A stretch of 64,000 bases of DNA from Mycobacterium rhizamassiliense. GTDB taxonomy: Bacteria > Actinomycetota > Actinomycetes > Mycobacteriales > Mycobacteriaceae. A program made the translations under genes and the position numbers. The DNA lies in contig NZ_LT721901.1 of the NCBI RefSeq assembly GCF_900157375.1, positions 3,925,685-3,989,684 of the forward strand. The letters run 5' to 3'. This document shows positions 1-9,108 of the stretch, in pieces (position 1 is the stretch's first letter; each line of letters opens with the position of its first letter). The notes beneath the pieces are model-generated. The model searched no databases. It saw only the letters and a program-made list of their open reading frames with translations, and had not been told where the DNA came from.

Positions 1-1
1 G

Positions 2-1039
2 CGCGACACCGCGCCGGACGTCTCGGTCGAGCCGATGTTGTTCAGCAGCTCGGTGTCGCGCGGGCCGCTGACCCCGCCGAATCCGCTCGTCGGCAAGCCG
101 CTGCCCGGTGCGGACGCCTATCTGCTGGACGACGGGCTGCGCCCGGTGCCGGTCGGCGTGGTCGGCGAGTTGTACTACGCCGGTGACCAGCTGGCCCGGG
201 GATACTGGAAGCGGTCCGGCCTAACCGCGACCCGGTTCGTGGCCAATCCGTATGCCGCCCAGCCCGGTTCGCGGCTGTATCGCAGCGGCGACATGGCGCG
301 GTGGACCGAGGGCGGCCAACTGGAATTCGTCGGCCGCGCCGACCACCAGGTGCAGGTGCGCGGTTTCCGGGTCGAGCTGGCCGAGGTCGAGGCCGCCCTG
401 CTGGCGGCCGACGGTGTCGCCGCCGCCGCGGCCCGCACCTGGGAACTGCACGGCGGCACGTCGCTCGCGGGATACGTTGTGCCACAGGCACCCATCGCCG
501 ACGACGCCGAGAAGGCGGCGTTCGCCGGTTCGGTGCGCGGCGCCATCGCCAGGACACTGCCGGGTTACATGATTCCCTCGTCGTTGACGGTGCTCGACGC
601 GCTGCCCAAGACCGAGTCGGGCAAGCTGAACCGGCCGGGGCTGCCGCGGCCCGCGGTCACCACCAGCGGGCAGATCGAGCCGACCCGCACCGACACCGAA
701 CACGCCCTGGCCAAGGTGTTCGCCGACCTGCTGTCGACCCCCGAAGTCGGGCGCTCCGACGACTTCTTCGCTCTGGGCGGCGACAGCATCCTGTCGGTTC
801 AGTTGGCGGCGCGGGCGCGGGCGGCGGGCCTTGCGGTCAGCCCGCGGATGATCTTCGAGAATCCGACGGTGGCGGAACTCGCCGCCGCGGTAGACGCCTC
901 GGACGATACGGCCGACGTCGAACTTTCCAACGGGCATGCGGACACCCGCTTCGAGCCGATGAGCGCGTCGGGCCTGTCGGCCTCGGATCTGGCTGCGGTG
1001 ACCGAACTTTGGTCGTCGTCGCGTGACGGGACGTCATGA
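2..1039 (+). CDS. mbtE: Mycobactin NRPS MbtE, C-terminal part (5' end outside window)
   Basis: The reading frame is open from base 2, so this is the 3' end of a larger gene. It encodes the back of an adenylation domain (GELYYAG, YRSGDMARW, GRADHQVQVRGFRVE and the PKTESGKLNR core motif). A peptidyl carrier domain follows, with the phosphopantetheine site in DDFFALGGDSI. MbtE loads an amino acid, thought to be lysine, onto the mycobactin assembly line in the cytoplasm. The stop overlaps the mbtF start in an ATGA. Identity as mbtE rests on its position directly before mbtF-mbtG-mbtH, as in other mycobacteria. The condensation domain and the front of the adenylation domain are not visible here. 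Confidence 0.9.
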   Translation, partial: RDTAPDVSVEPMLFSSSVSRGPLTPPNPLVGKPLPGADAYLLDDGLRPVPVGVVGELYYAGDQLARGYWKRSGLTATRFVANPYAAQPGSRLYRSGDMARWTEGGQLEFVGRADHQVQVRGFRVELAEVEAALLAADGVAAAAARTWELHGGTSLAGYVVPQAPIADDAEKAAFAGSVRGAIARTLPGYMIPSSLTVLDALPKTESGKLNRPGLPRPAVTTSGQIEPTRTDTEHALAKVFADLLSTPEVGRSDDFFALGGDSILSVQLAARARAAGLAVSPRMIFENPTVAELAAAVDASDDTADVELSNGHADTRFEPMSASGLSASDLAAVTELWSSSRDGTS

Positions 1040-4000
1040 CGGCCACTAGAACCGACGCGGCGTCGGGCATCGAGGACGTCATGGCGCTGAGCCCCCTGCA
1101 GGAGGGCTTGTACTCGCTGACCACCCTCGCCGAATTCGCCGAGGGCCAGCCCGCCGACGACCCATACCTGATCGGCATCGCCGCGGACATCTCCGGCGTA
1201 CTCGACGACGACCTGTTGCGCGATTGCGCGACGAAGATGTTGACCCGGCACCCCAACCTGCGGGCCAGCTTCTTCAGCCGCGGCATTGCGCGTCCGGTGC
1301 AGATCGTGCCGACCCGGTTCGACCTGCCGTGGCGCACGGTCACCGCCGCACCCGAGGACGTTCCGGCGCTGGAGGCGGGGGAGCGGCAGCGCCCGTTCGA
1401 CCTGGAGCGCGGCCCGGCGATCCGCTTCCTGCTCATCGAATTGCCCAGCGCCCGATGGCGTTTGGTGCTGACCGCCCATCACATCGTGATCGATGGCTGG
1501 TCGCTGCCGGTGTTCGTCAACGAGATGATGATCCTGTATTCGGCCGGCGGCGATCTGGCCGTGCTGCCGGTGGCCCCGCGGCCGTACCGTGACTACATCG
1601 GCTGGCTGGCCGGCCGGGATCCGGCTGCCAGCGAACGGGTTTGGCGTCAGCACCTGGACGGCCTGACCGGTCCCACGCTGCTGTCGGCCGCGCTGGGCTC
1701 GGCCGAGGCGGTCGAGGGCCAGCGGGCGGCGTTGCCGCGCACCACCGAACTGCGGCTGACCGCCGAGAAGACCTGGCAACTGGTCGACGGCGCCCGATCC
1801 CGCGGTGTCACCGTCAACACCCTGATGCAGATGGCGTGGGCCCTGGTGTTGTCCCGGCTGACCGACACCCTCGACGTGGTGTTCGGCGTGACGGTGTCGG
1901 GCCGGCCGGCCGAACTCGCCGGCGTGGAGACGATGATCGGACTGTTCATCAACACGGTGCCGCTGCGGGTGCGACTAGACCCGGCCGCCGGTGTCGGCGA
2001 CCAATGCCGCGCGGTGCAGCGCAACGCGGCGCTGCTGCGCGAGCACGGCTACCTCGGGCACGCCCAGCTGCGGGCGCTCGGTGGGGTCGGGGAGATGTTC
2101 GACACCCTGCTGGTCTACGAGAACTTTCCCCTGGACGGTCTGGCCGCCGGCGGCGAATTAACCGCGGGCGCAGCCACATTCCGGCCGCAGCCCCTGCAAA
2201 ACCTGTCGCACTTCCCGGTCGCGATCGCCGCCCACATGGCGGGCGACGAACTGGTGGTGCTGATCGAGGTGATCGACGGCGCGCTGGGCGCGACGTCCGC
2301 GGTCACCTTCGGCGAGCGGGTGCTGGCCACCGTCGAGCGACTGCTGCGGGACTGGGACCGCCCGCTGCGCGAGCTCAGCGTCCTGTTCGAGGACGAGGTG
2401 ATCCCATCGCGCGCCGCGGGTGCGCTCACCCCGGCGGCGTACCGCGGCATCCACGCGCGATTCGCCGACGCCGCGGCCAGGACACCGGACCACGCCGCGG
2501 TCAGCTGGTCGGGCGGCAGCCTGAGTTATGGCGAGCTGGACGCCGCCGCCAACGAGCTGGCCGTCCAACTCGCCGCCCGCGGGGTAGTGGCCGAAACGCC
2601 GGTGGCAATCCGGCTTTCGCGCGGCCCGCAGTACGTCGTCGCGATGCTGGCCGTGCTCAAAGCCGGCGGCATGTGCGTGCCGATGGAACCGTCGATGCCC
2701 CCGGAGCGGGTGGAGTCGATACTGCGCCAGACCGGCGCGACCATCGTTGTGGACGACGAGCTGCTCGCGGCCGAGCCCCAGCAGGCCACCGACTTCCGCC
2801 CGGTCGACGCGCCACCCGGGCAGGCCGCCTACGTCGTGTTCACCTCGGGCACGACGGGAGAACCCAAGGGCGTCATCGGAACTCACGCGGCGGTGGGCGC
2901 CTACGCCGACGACCACCTGGACGCCGTGTTGCGGCCCGCGGCCGCCCGGCTGGGCCGGCCCCTGCGCGTCGCGCACGCGTGGTCGTTCGCGTTCGACGCG
3001 GCCTGGCAGCCGCTGGTTGGCTTGCTCGACGGGCACGGCGTGCACGTCGTCGACGAACCGACCCAGACCGACGCCGAGGCGTTGGTCACCGCGATCGCCG
3101 AGCACGGCGTCGACATGATCGACACCACGCCTTCGATGTTCGCCCAACTCGCCGCGTGCGGCCTGCTGACGACCGTGCCGCTGGCGGTGCTGGCGCTGGG
3201 CGGTGAGGCGGTCGGCAGCTCCGCGTGGGCGCTGATTCGGTCCGAGTGCGCGCGCACGGGCATGACTGCATACAACTGCTACGGCCCCACCGAGACCACC
3301 GTCGAGGCGGTGGTGGGAGCCATCGCGGAGCTCGACGAGCCGTCGATCGGGCGCCCGACCCGCTACACCCGCGGGTACGTGTTGGATTCCGCGCTGCGGC
3401 CGGTGCCGTGCGGCGCGACCGGCGAGCTCTACCTGGCCGGTGCCCAACTGGCCCGCGGCTACCTCGGGCGCGCGGCCGAGACCAGCCAGCGGTTCCTCGC
3501 CGACCCGTTCACGGACGGCGAAAGGATGTACCGCGCCGGCGATTTGGTGCGCCGGTCGGCCGACGGCTCGCTGCAGTACGTGGGCCGCGCCGACGCGCAG
3601 GTCAAGATCCGCGGCTACCGCGTCGAGCCCGGCGAGATCGCCGCCGCACTCGAATCCCATCCCGCCGTCCGGCACGCGGGGGTCCTGGTGCGCCAGCGGC
3701 AGGGTGCCGCCCGGCTGACCGCCTACGTGGTGGCGTCCGACGCGGTGGAACCGTCGGCGGCCGAGCTGCGCGCGATGCTCGGCACCCGGCTGCCGCGCTA
3801 CATGATTCCGCATCGCATCGTCATCGTCGGCGAAATCCCGCTCACCTCCAACGGCAAGCTGGACGAGGCCGCGTTGAGCGCCTTCGACGCCGCCGAACCC
3901 ACGACCGAGGCCGCACCCGAAACGGCCACGGAAACCGCACTGGCCGAACTGCTTTCGGAGCTGCTCGGTCAGGCCCGCGTCGATGTCGCCGCAGACTTCC

Positions 4001-5469
4001 TGCAACTCGGTGTGGACAGCATCATGGCCCTGTCTGTGGTGCAGGCGGCGCGGGCCAGGGGAATCGCGCTGCGCGCCAGGCTGATTCTCGAATGCGCCAA
4101 CGTCCGCGAGCTGGCCGAGGCCATCGACTCCGAGGCCGTCGCCGCGGCCCGCGACGACGAGGACACGACCGAGCCGATGCCGTTGCTGCCCAACGGCCGC
4201 TGGCTCTACGAGTACGGCGAGCCGCGCAGGCTGGCGCAGACCGAAGCGCTTCGGCTGCCCGACAACGTGACTCGCGACCAGCTGCGCGCCGCTCTGGCCA
4301 GCATCGTCGCCGGCCACGAAGTGCTGCGCACCCGCCTGGATCGCGCCAGCATGACGCTGGTCCCGGCGCCGGCGACCGAAAGCCGCACCGATGTCCTCAC
4401 CGAGGTGGAGGCGACCGACGATCTGCAAGCGGTGGTCCCCGCGCACGTGGCCCGCGCCGTCGACCGCCTCGACCCGGAACGCGGAGTGCTGCTCAGCGCG
4501 GTCTGGCTGCGGCCGCCCACCGGGCGCAGCGTCCTGCTGCTGGCCGCGCACGTGCTGGCGATGGACCCGGCGTCGTGGCGCGTCGTGATCGGCGAATTGG
4601 ACGCGGCCCTGCAGGCATTGGCCGCCGGGCACGCGCCCGCCCCCGTCCGCGAACACACCAGCTACCGGCGGTGGGCCGCCGCGCTCACCGAGCGGGCGCA
4701 TCGGCTGGACACCGCGCCGTTCTGGGCCGCCCAGCTCGACGGCGACGACCCCGCGCTCGGCAGCAGGCGGATCGATCCGGGCCGCGACCGCGCCGGTGAC
4801 CTGAGCGTGCGCATGGTCGCCGCCGACGCGGAGACCACCCAGCGACTACTGGATTCCGGCCTCCCGCTGCCCAATTTGTTGGTCACGGCCACCGCGGCGA
4901 TGGTGACGCGCTGGCGGCAGTCCCGCGACCAGGCCACGCCGCCGCCGCTGCTGGCGCTCGAAACCCACGGCCGCGCCGACAGTTTGGTGGACGCGCCGGG
5001 GGCCTATGGGGACCACGCCATCGACACCGGCGACACGATCGGGCTGCTCAGCTCCATCTACCCGGTGCGGGTGCACTCTTCGGACCCGCGACGCGTCGGG
5101 GAGTGGCTCGCGGAGATCCCGGGCGATGGTCTGGATTACGGCCTGCTGCGCTACCTGCGGGCCGACACCGCCGAGCGCCTTGCCGCGCTGCCGGGGCCGC
5201 AGGTGCTGCTGAACTACCTCGGTGCCGCGCACACCGGGGGCAGCACGCTGCTGACGCCGGAGCGCGCGCTGCTCACCGGGGTGTCGCCGCAGCCGGAGCC
5301 GGACGTGGCGGTGCGCCACGAGCTGACCATCGTTGCCACCGTGCTGACTTTCGACGGCCAGCGCGTCCTGGCCGCGCAGTGGCGGGCGCTGCCCGAGATT
5401 CTTGGCGACGCGGATGTGACTGCGTTGCAACAACTGTGGATTGATTGTCTGCGGGAGATGGTGATATGA
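1036..5469 (+). CDS. mbtF: Mycobactin NRPS MbtF
   Basis: This 1477-residue nonribosomal peptide synthetase begins with a condensation domain (active-site AHHIVIDGW near residue 148). An adenylation domain follows (FTSGTTGEPKG near 602, YNCYGPTETT near 746), then a carrier domain with its phosphopantetheine serine near residue 995. A second condensation/epimerization-like domain fills the last 430 residues. In that last domain the usual HHxxxDG is replaced by AAHVLAMDPAS, so it may be catalytically altered. MbtF is thought to add the terminal lysine that becomes the cyclic hydroxamate. Start and stop overlap mbtE and mbtG by 4 nt each (ATGA), which indicates translational coupling. Length is close to the M. 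tuberculosis protein. Confidence 0.93.
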   Translation: MTATRTDAASGIEDVMALSPLQEGLYSLTTLAEFAEGQPADDPYLIGIAADISGVLDDDLLRDCATKMLTRHPNLRASFFSRGIARPVQIVPTRFDLPWRTVTAAPEDVPALEAGERQRPFDLERGPAIRFLLIELPSARWRLVLTAHHIVIDGWSLPVFVNEMMILYSAGGDLAVLPVAPRPYRDYIGWLAGRDPAASERVWRQHLDGLTGPTLLSAALGSAEAVEGQRAALPRTTELRLTAEKTWQLVDGARSRGVTVNTLMQMAWALVLSRLTDTLDVVFGVTVSGRPAELAGVETMIGLFINTVPLRVRLDPAAGVGDQCRAVQRNAALLREHGYLGHAQLRALGGVGEMFDTLLVYENFPLDGLAAGGELTAGAATFRPQPLQNLSHFPVAIAAHMAGDELVVLIEVIDGALGATSAVTFGERVLATVERLLRDWDRPLRELSVLFEDEVIPSRAAGALTPAAYRGIHARFADAAARTPDHAAVSWSGGSLSYGELDAAANELAVQLAARGVVAETPVAIRLSRGPQYVVAMLAVLKAGGMCVPMEPSMPPERVESILRQTGATIVVDDELLAAEPQQATDFRPVDAPPGQAAYVVFTSGTTGEPKGVIGTHAAVGAYADDHLDAVLRPAAARLGRPLRVAHAWSFAFDAAWQPLVGLLDGHGVHVVDEPTQTDAEALVTAIAEHGVDMIDTTPSMFAQLAACGLLTTVPLAVLALGGEAVGSSAWALIRSECARTGMTAYNCYGPTETTVEAVVGAIAELDEPSIGRPTRYTRGYVLDSALRPVPCGATGELYLAGAQLARGYLGRAAETSQRFLADPFTDGERMYRAGDLVRRSADGSLQYVGRADAQVKIRGYRVEPGEIAAALESHPAVRHAGVLVRQRQGAARLTAYVVASDAVEPSAAELRAMLGTRLPRYMIPHRIVIVGEIPLTSNGKLDEAALSAFDAAEPTTEAAPETATETALAELLSELLGQARVDVAADFLQLGVDSIMALSVVQAARARGIALRARLILECANVRELAEAIDSEAVAAARDDEDTTEPMPLLPNGRWLYEYGEPRRLAQTEALRLPDNVTRDQLRAALASIVAGHEVLRTRLDRASMTLVPAPATESRTDVLTEVEATDDLQAVVPAHVARAVDRLDPERGVLLSAVWLRPPTGRSVLLLAAHVLAMDPASWRVVIGELDAALQALAAGHAPAPVREHTSYRRWAAALTERAHRLDTAPFWAAQLDGDDPALGSRRIDPGRDRAGDLSVRMVAADAETTQRLLDSGLPLPNLLVTATAAMVTRWRQSRDQATPPPLLALETHGRADSLVDAPGAYGDHAIDTGDTIGLLSSIYPVRVHSSDPRRVGEWLAEIPGDGLDYGLLRYLRADTAERLAALPGPQVLLNYLGAAHTGGSTLLTPERALLTGVSPQPEPDVAVRHELTIVATVLTFDGQRVLAAQWRALPEILGDADVTALQQLWIDCLREMVI

Positions 5470-6755
5470 GCACACTTGCGATCCTCGGTGCCGGGGCCAA
5501 GGCGGTGGCGGTGGCCGCGAAGGCGTCGGTGCTGCGCGACATGGGCGTCGACGCCCCCGAGGTGATCGCCGTCGAACGCACCGGCGTCGGGGCCAACTGG
5601 CAGGCGAGCGGCGGCTGGACCGACGGGGCGCACCGGCTGGGCACCAGCCCGGAAAAGGACGTCGGGTTCCCCTACCGGTCGTCGTTGGTGCCGCGCCGCA
5701 ACGCCGAGGTCGACGAACGGATGACCCGGTACAGCTGGCAGTCGTATCTGATCGCGAACAGCTTGTTCGCCCAGTGGATCGATCGCGGCAGGCCGGCGCC
5801 CCCGCACCGCCGGTGGAGCCAATACCTGGGTTGGGTGGCCGACCAGGTCGGCATGAAGGTGGTGCACGGCGAGGTCGACAAGCTGGCGGTGACCGGTGAC
5901 CGGTGGGCGCTGCACACCCACGAAACCACCGTGCACGCCGACGCCCTGCTGGTCACCGGGCCGGGCCAGGCGGAAAAGTCGTTGCTGCCCGGCAACCCGC
6001 GCACGCTGTCGATCGCCCAGTTCTGGGATCGCGCCGCCGGCCACGACCGGATCTGCGCCGAGCGGGTGGCCGTGATCGGCGGCGGCGAGACGGCCGCGTC
6101 GATGCTCAACGAGCTGTTCCAGCACCGGGTTTCGACGATCACGGTGATCTCCCCGCAGGTCACGCTCTTCACCCGGGGCGAGGGCTTCTTCGAGAACTCG
6201 CTGTTCTCCAACCCCACCGACTGGACCGCGCTGACGCTGCAAGAACGCCGCGACGCGCTGAACCGCACCGACCGCGGCGTGTTCTCGGCGAACGTCCAGG
6301 AGGCGCTGCTGGCCGACGACCGCATCCACCACCTGCGCGGCCGGGTGGCCCACGCGGTCGGCCGGGACGGGCAGATCCGGTTGACGCTGTCCACCAACCG
6401 GGGCAGCGAGAACCTGGAAACGGTCCACGGCTTCGATCTCGTCATCGACGGCTCGGGCGCCGACCCCCTGTGGTTCACCTCACTTTTCAGTCAGGACGCG
6501 CTTGACCTGCTCGAACTGGGGCTGGGCGGTCCGCTGACCGCGGACCGCCTCCAGGAGGCCATAGGCTATGACTTGGCCGTCAGCGACGTCGCGCCGAAGT
6601 TGTTCCTGCCAAACCTGTCGGGACTGACCCAGGGGCCAGGATTTCCGAACTTAAGCTGCCTCGGGCTGCTGTCGGACCGGGTACTCGGTAGTACGACCAG
6701 CCCGTCCAACCACCCCACTATGAGGAGAACTGATGAGCATCAATCCCTTCGATGA
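5466..6755 (+). CDS. mbtG: Mycobactin lysine N6-hydroxylase MbtG
   Basis: This 429-residue flavin-dependent N-monooxygenase hydroxylates the lysine epsilon-amino groups that become the iron-chelating hydroxamates of mycobactin. An N-terminal FAD-binding loop (ILGAGAKAVAV) and an internal NADPH-binding motif (VAVIGGGETAASML, near residue 202) are visible. The start ATG overlaps the mbtF stop. The 3' end runs 23 nt into mbtH, so the four genes read as one coupled unit. Expression is expected to be iron-repressed by IdeR, but the promoter lies outside the window. Confidence 0.92.
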   Translation: MSTLAILGAGAKAVAVAAKASVLRDMGVDAPEVIAVERTGVGANWQASGGWTDGAHRLGTSPEKDVGFPYRSSLVPRRNAEVDERMTRYSWQSYLIANSLFAQWIDRGRPAPPHRRWSQYLGWVADQVGMKVVHGEVDKLAVTGDRWALHTHETTVHADALLVTGPGQAEKSLLPGNPRTLSIAQFWDRAAGHDRICAERVAVIGGGETAASMLNELFQHRVSTITVISPQVTLFTRGEGFFENSLFSNPTDWTALTLQERRDALNRTDRGVFSANVQEALLADDRIHHLRGRVAHAVGRDGQIRLTLSTNRGSENLETVHGFDLVIDGSGADPLWFTSLFSQDALDLLELGLGGPLTADRLQEAIGYDLAVSDVAPKLFLPNLSGLTQGPGFPNLSCLGLLSDRVLGSTTSPSNHPTMRRTDEHQSLR

Positions 6756-6960
6756 CGAAAACGGCACATTCTTCGTGCTGGTCAACGATGAGGAGCAACA
6801 CAGCCTGTGGCCGACCTTCAGCGACGTGCCGGAGGGCTGGCGCAAGGTCTACGGCGAGGCGACCCGGGCGGAATGCCTGGACTTCATCGAGCAGAACTGG
6901 CCCGACATCCGGCCGAAAAGCCTGCGTGAGGCCGTAGACGCCCGCCGTCTGGGCGAGTAG
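6733..6960 (+). CDS. mbtH: MbtH, MbtH-like NRPS adenylation partner
   Basis: This 75-residue protein is the founding member of the MbtH family of small chaperone/activators that bind NRPS adenylation domains. It starts NPFDDENG and contains the conserved SLWP and the tail NWPDIRPKSLRE. An AGGAGAA ribosome-binding site sits 5 nt before the ATG, inside the end of mbtG. It closes the mbt operon on this side. About 160 nt of non-coding DNA separates it from the next gene. Confidence 0.95.
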   Translation: MSINPFDDENGTFFVLVNDEEQHSLWPTFSDVPEGWRKVYGEATRAECLDFIEQNWPDIRPKSLREAVDARRLGE

Positions 6961-7122
6961 CGCGTCGAGTAACGCGGCCAAAAATTCTGGGCTGCTACAC
7001 AGCTTGGGCACAGACTAGCCTGGGCATTCCTCCGTAGCATCTGTCACAAGGTGCACAATTGCATCAACTACACCATGCGATGGCGCGGCTGCGTACATCC
7101 CATGGCCAGCAAAGGGGGAACC

Positions 7123-7650
7123 ATGAAGTCCGTCAAAGCCATCGCCACCGGTGTGGCAGCCCTGGGCGCCATCGGCGCCGCGGCCGTCGGCGTGACGTCG
7201 ATCGCGTCGCTGCCGGGTACTAGTGCAGCGCAGGTACAGCTCGCCGCGGTCGGCGCGCCGCTCCCGCAGGACCCGCCGCCGGCCCCCGCTCCGGCGCCGG
7301 CCGCCAATGTCCCGACGTCGGACCAGCTGACGGGGCTGCTGAACACCCTCGCCGACCCCAGCGTTCCGTTCGCCAGCAAGAGCAACCTGGTTGAGGGCGG
7401 CATCGGCGGGACCGAGGCGCACATCGCCGACCACAAGCTGCAGAAGGCGGCCCAGAAGGGCGACCTGCCGCTGACGTTCAACATCACCAACATCCAGCCG
7501 ACCGCCAACGGATCGGCCACCGCCGACGTCGCGGTGTCGGGCCCGAAGATTCCGAGCCCGGTGACGCAGAACGTCACGTTCATCAACCAGGGCAGCTGGA
7601 TGCTGTCCCGCGCGTCGGCCATGGAACTGCTGCAGGCCGCTGGACACTGA
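7123..7650 (+). CDS. CFP-2/MTB12-like low-molecular-weight secreted antigen, copy 1
   Basis: This 175-residue secreted protein resembles CFP-2 (MTB12, Rv2376c), which lies beside mbtH in M. tuberculosis. An N-terminal signal sequence (MKSVKAIATGVAALG and a hydrophobic stretch) is followed by a Pro-rich linker (PPPAPAPAPAA) and a compact domain of about 110 residues. The start at 7123 follows an AAAGGGGGA ribosome-binding site; an in-frame start 72 nt upstream lacks one. The fold is cystatin/NTF2-like in the known family, and the function is unknown. A paralogue follows 40 nt downstream in the same direction. Confidence 0.85.
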   Translation: MKSVKAIATGVAALGAIGAAAVGVTSIASLPGTSAAQVQLAAVGAPLPQDPPPAPAPAPAANVPTSDQLTGLLNTLADPSVPFASKSNLVEGGIGGTEAHIADHKLQKAAQKGDLPLTFNITNIQPTANGSATADVAVSGPKIPSPVTQNVTFINQGSWMLSRASAMELLQAAGH

Positions 7651-7690
7651 TCCAGTTCAGGTACGTTCAGACGCGTCGAAGGGGAGACAC

Positions 7691-8230
7691 ATGAAATCGG
7701 TCGTTACCAGCATGGCCGCGTTGGCCGTCATCGGCGGCGCAGCCGCCGCCATCACTTCCGTCGCAGCACCGGGTGACCAGGTCCAACTGGCCGCCGTGGG
7801 TCTGCCCAACGGGCCGGCATTGCCGCAGGACCCGCCGCCACCGCCCCCGCCTCCGGCGCCGGCGGGCGCGCCGGGACAACTGCCCAGCCCGGAGCAGCTG
7901 GCCAACCTGTGCAACCAGGCCACCGATCCCGGCGTCGGATACTCGACGAAGACCAGCCTGGTCGAGAACGGCATCACCCCGGACGAGGGCCACGTCGCCG
8001 ACCACGACCTGCGCAAGGCCTACCGGAACGGCAACTTCCCGGAGACCTTCACGGTGACCAACATCGCGCCGGCCGGCCCGACTCAGGCCACCGCCCAGGT
8101 CGCCATCGGCGGTCCGAAGTTCGCCGGGCCGGTGACCAAGCAGCTCCTGTTCGTCAACCAGAACGGCAACTGGGTGCTGCAGCACGACGCGGCGATCGCC
8201 CTGATCCAAGCGGCGTCGGCGACGAACTAG
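7691..8230 (+). CDS. CFP-2/MTB12-like secreted antigen, copy 2
   Basis: This 179-residue paralogue of the preceding gene has a MKSVVTSMAAL signal sequence. A Pro-rich linker comes next (DPPPPPPPPAPAG), then the same domain, with the shared pattern SKxxLVExGI...HIADHxLxKA in both copies. AAGGGGAGA lies 4-5 nt before the ATG. With 40 nt between the copies they are probably co-transcribed. M. tuberculosis has a single cfp2 at this locus as I recall it, so this looks like a local duplication. Which copy is the true orthologue cannot be decided by eye. Confidence 0.85.
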   Translation: MKSVVTSMAALAVIGGAAAAITSVAAPGDQVQLAAVGLPNGPALPQDPPPPPPPPAPAGAPGQLPSPEQLANLCNQATDPGVGYSTKTSLVENGITPDEGHVADHDLRKAYRNGNFPETFTVTNIAPAGPTQATAQVAIGGPKFAGPVTKQLLFVNQNGNWVLQHDAAIALIQAASATN

Positions 8231-8235
8231 ACGAA

Positions 8236-9108
8236 CTAGCCGGTCACCGCGCTCACGTCGATCCGGCCGATGCGTGCTGGATCGGCCAGCACGTCGATGG
8301 CGGCCACCCGGCCGTCGCGCACCACGAACGCCATGATCGCAACGGCGCCGCCGGCGAGGAACACCACCGCGCCGGCGGCGCCGTTGACGGTCGCGGCCCG
8401 CACCTCGCGCTCAGGGCCCGCGTAGCCGCGGGCCAGCTTGGCCACCGCCGCAGCCCCCTCGGCGCGGACCAGGCCGGCGCTGGCGCCGATGTCGCCGCGC
8501 AACACCACGTCGGGGTCTAGCACCGACAGCAGCCGGTCGAAGTCACCGGTGCGGCCCGCCGCGAAGAACGCGTCGACCACCGCGCGCTGCGCGGCGAGGT
8601 CGGCGTCGGGAACCGGCTCGGCCTGTTCGATGCGCCGGCGCGCGCGGCTGGCCAGCTTGCGGGTGGCCTCGGGCGTGCGGTCGACGATCGCCGCGATCTG
8701 GTCGAACGGGACCGTGAACACGTCATGCAGCACGAACGCCAGGCGTTCCGCCGGTGGCAGCGTGTCGAGCACGACGAACAACGCCAGGCCGACCGCGTCG
8801 GCCAGCAGCGCCCGATGCTCGGGGTCGGATTCGCCGGGCGCGTCCACGATCGGGTCGGGCAGCTGGGCCACCAGCTCCTCGCGGCCGCGGGCGTGCCGGT
8901 CGCGCAGCGTGTTCAGGCAGATGCGGGCCACCACGGTGGTCAGCCACGCGTCCAGGTTGGCGATGCCCGCACCGGAAACCCGCTCCAGCCGCAGCCACGC
9001 CTCCTGCACGGCGTCCTGCGCGTCGTCGATCGAGCCCAGCATGCGGTAGGCGATGGCGCCCAGCCGTGGCCTGGCCGCCTCGAAGCGGGCGGCAAGGGAA
9101 GCCGTCAC
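8236..9108 (-). CDS. ECF41/SigJ-like RNA polymerase sigma factor with SnoaL-like C-terminal domain
   Basis: This 290-residue extracytoplasmic-function sigma factor has a region 2 (AYRMLGSIDDAQDAVQEAWLR) and a region 4 (LPPAERLAFVLHDVFTVPFDQIA). A C-terminal SnoaL/NTF2-like extension of about 110 residues starts at VVDAFFAAGRTGDFDRLL. That architecture is typical of ECF41 factors, where the extension controls activity in place of an anti-sigma factor. The family DGGGK-type signature in the extension is not intact here (LRGDIGAS). The GTG start overlaps the stop of the upstream AhpD-like gene (GTGA), so the two are translated together, as in many ECF41 loci. The in-frame extension further upstream is not coding. 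Confidence 0.85.
   Translation of the reverse strand: MTASLAARFEAARPRLGAIAYRMLGSIDDAQDAVQEAWLRLERVSGAGIANLDAWLTTVVARICLNTLRDRHARGREELVAQLPDPIVDAPGESDPEHRALLADAVGLALFVVLDTLPPAERLAFVLHDVFTVPFDQIAAIVDRTPEATRKLASRARRRIEQAEPVPDADLAAQRAVVDAFFAAGRTGDFDRLLSVLDPDVVLRGDIGASAGLVRAEGAAAVAKLARGYAGPEREVRAATVNGAAGAVVFLAGGAVAIMAFVVRDGRVAAIDVLADPARIGRIDVSAVTG

Noticed and set aside
2158..4701. 847-codon minus-strand frame opposite mbtF
   Set aside because: It is His/Arg/Gly-rich shadow coding with no motifs. mbtF has clear NRPS domains on the other strand.
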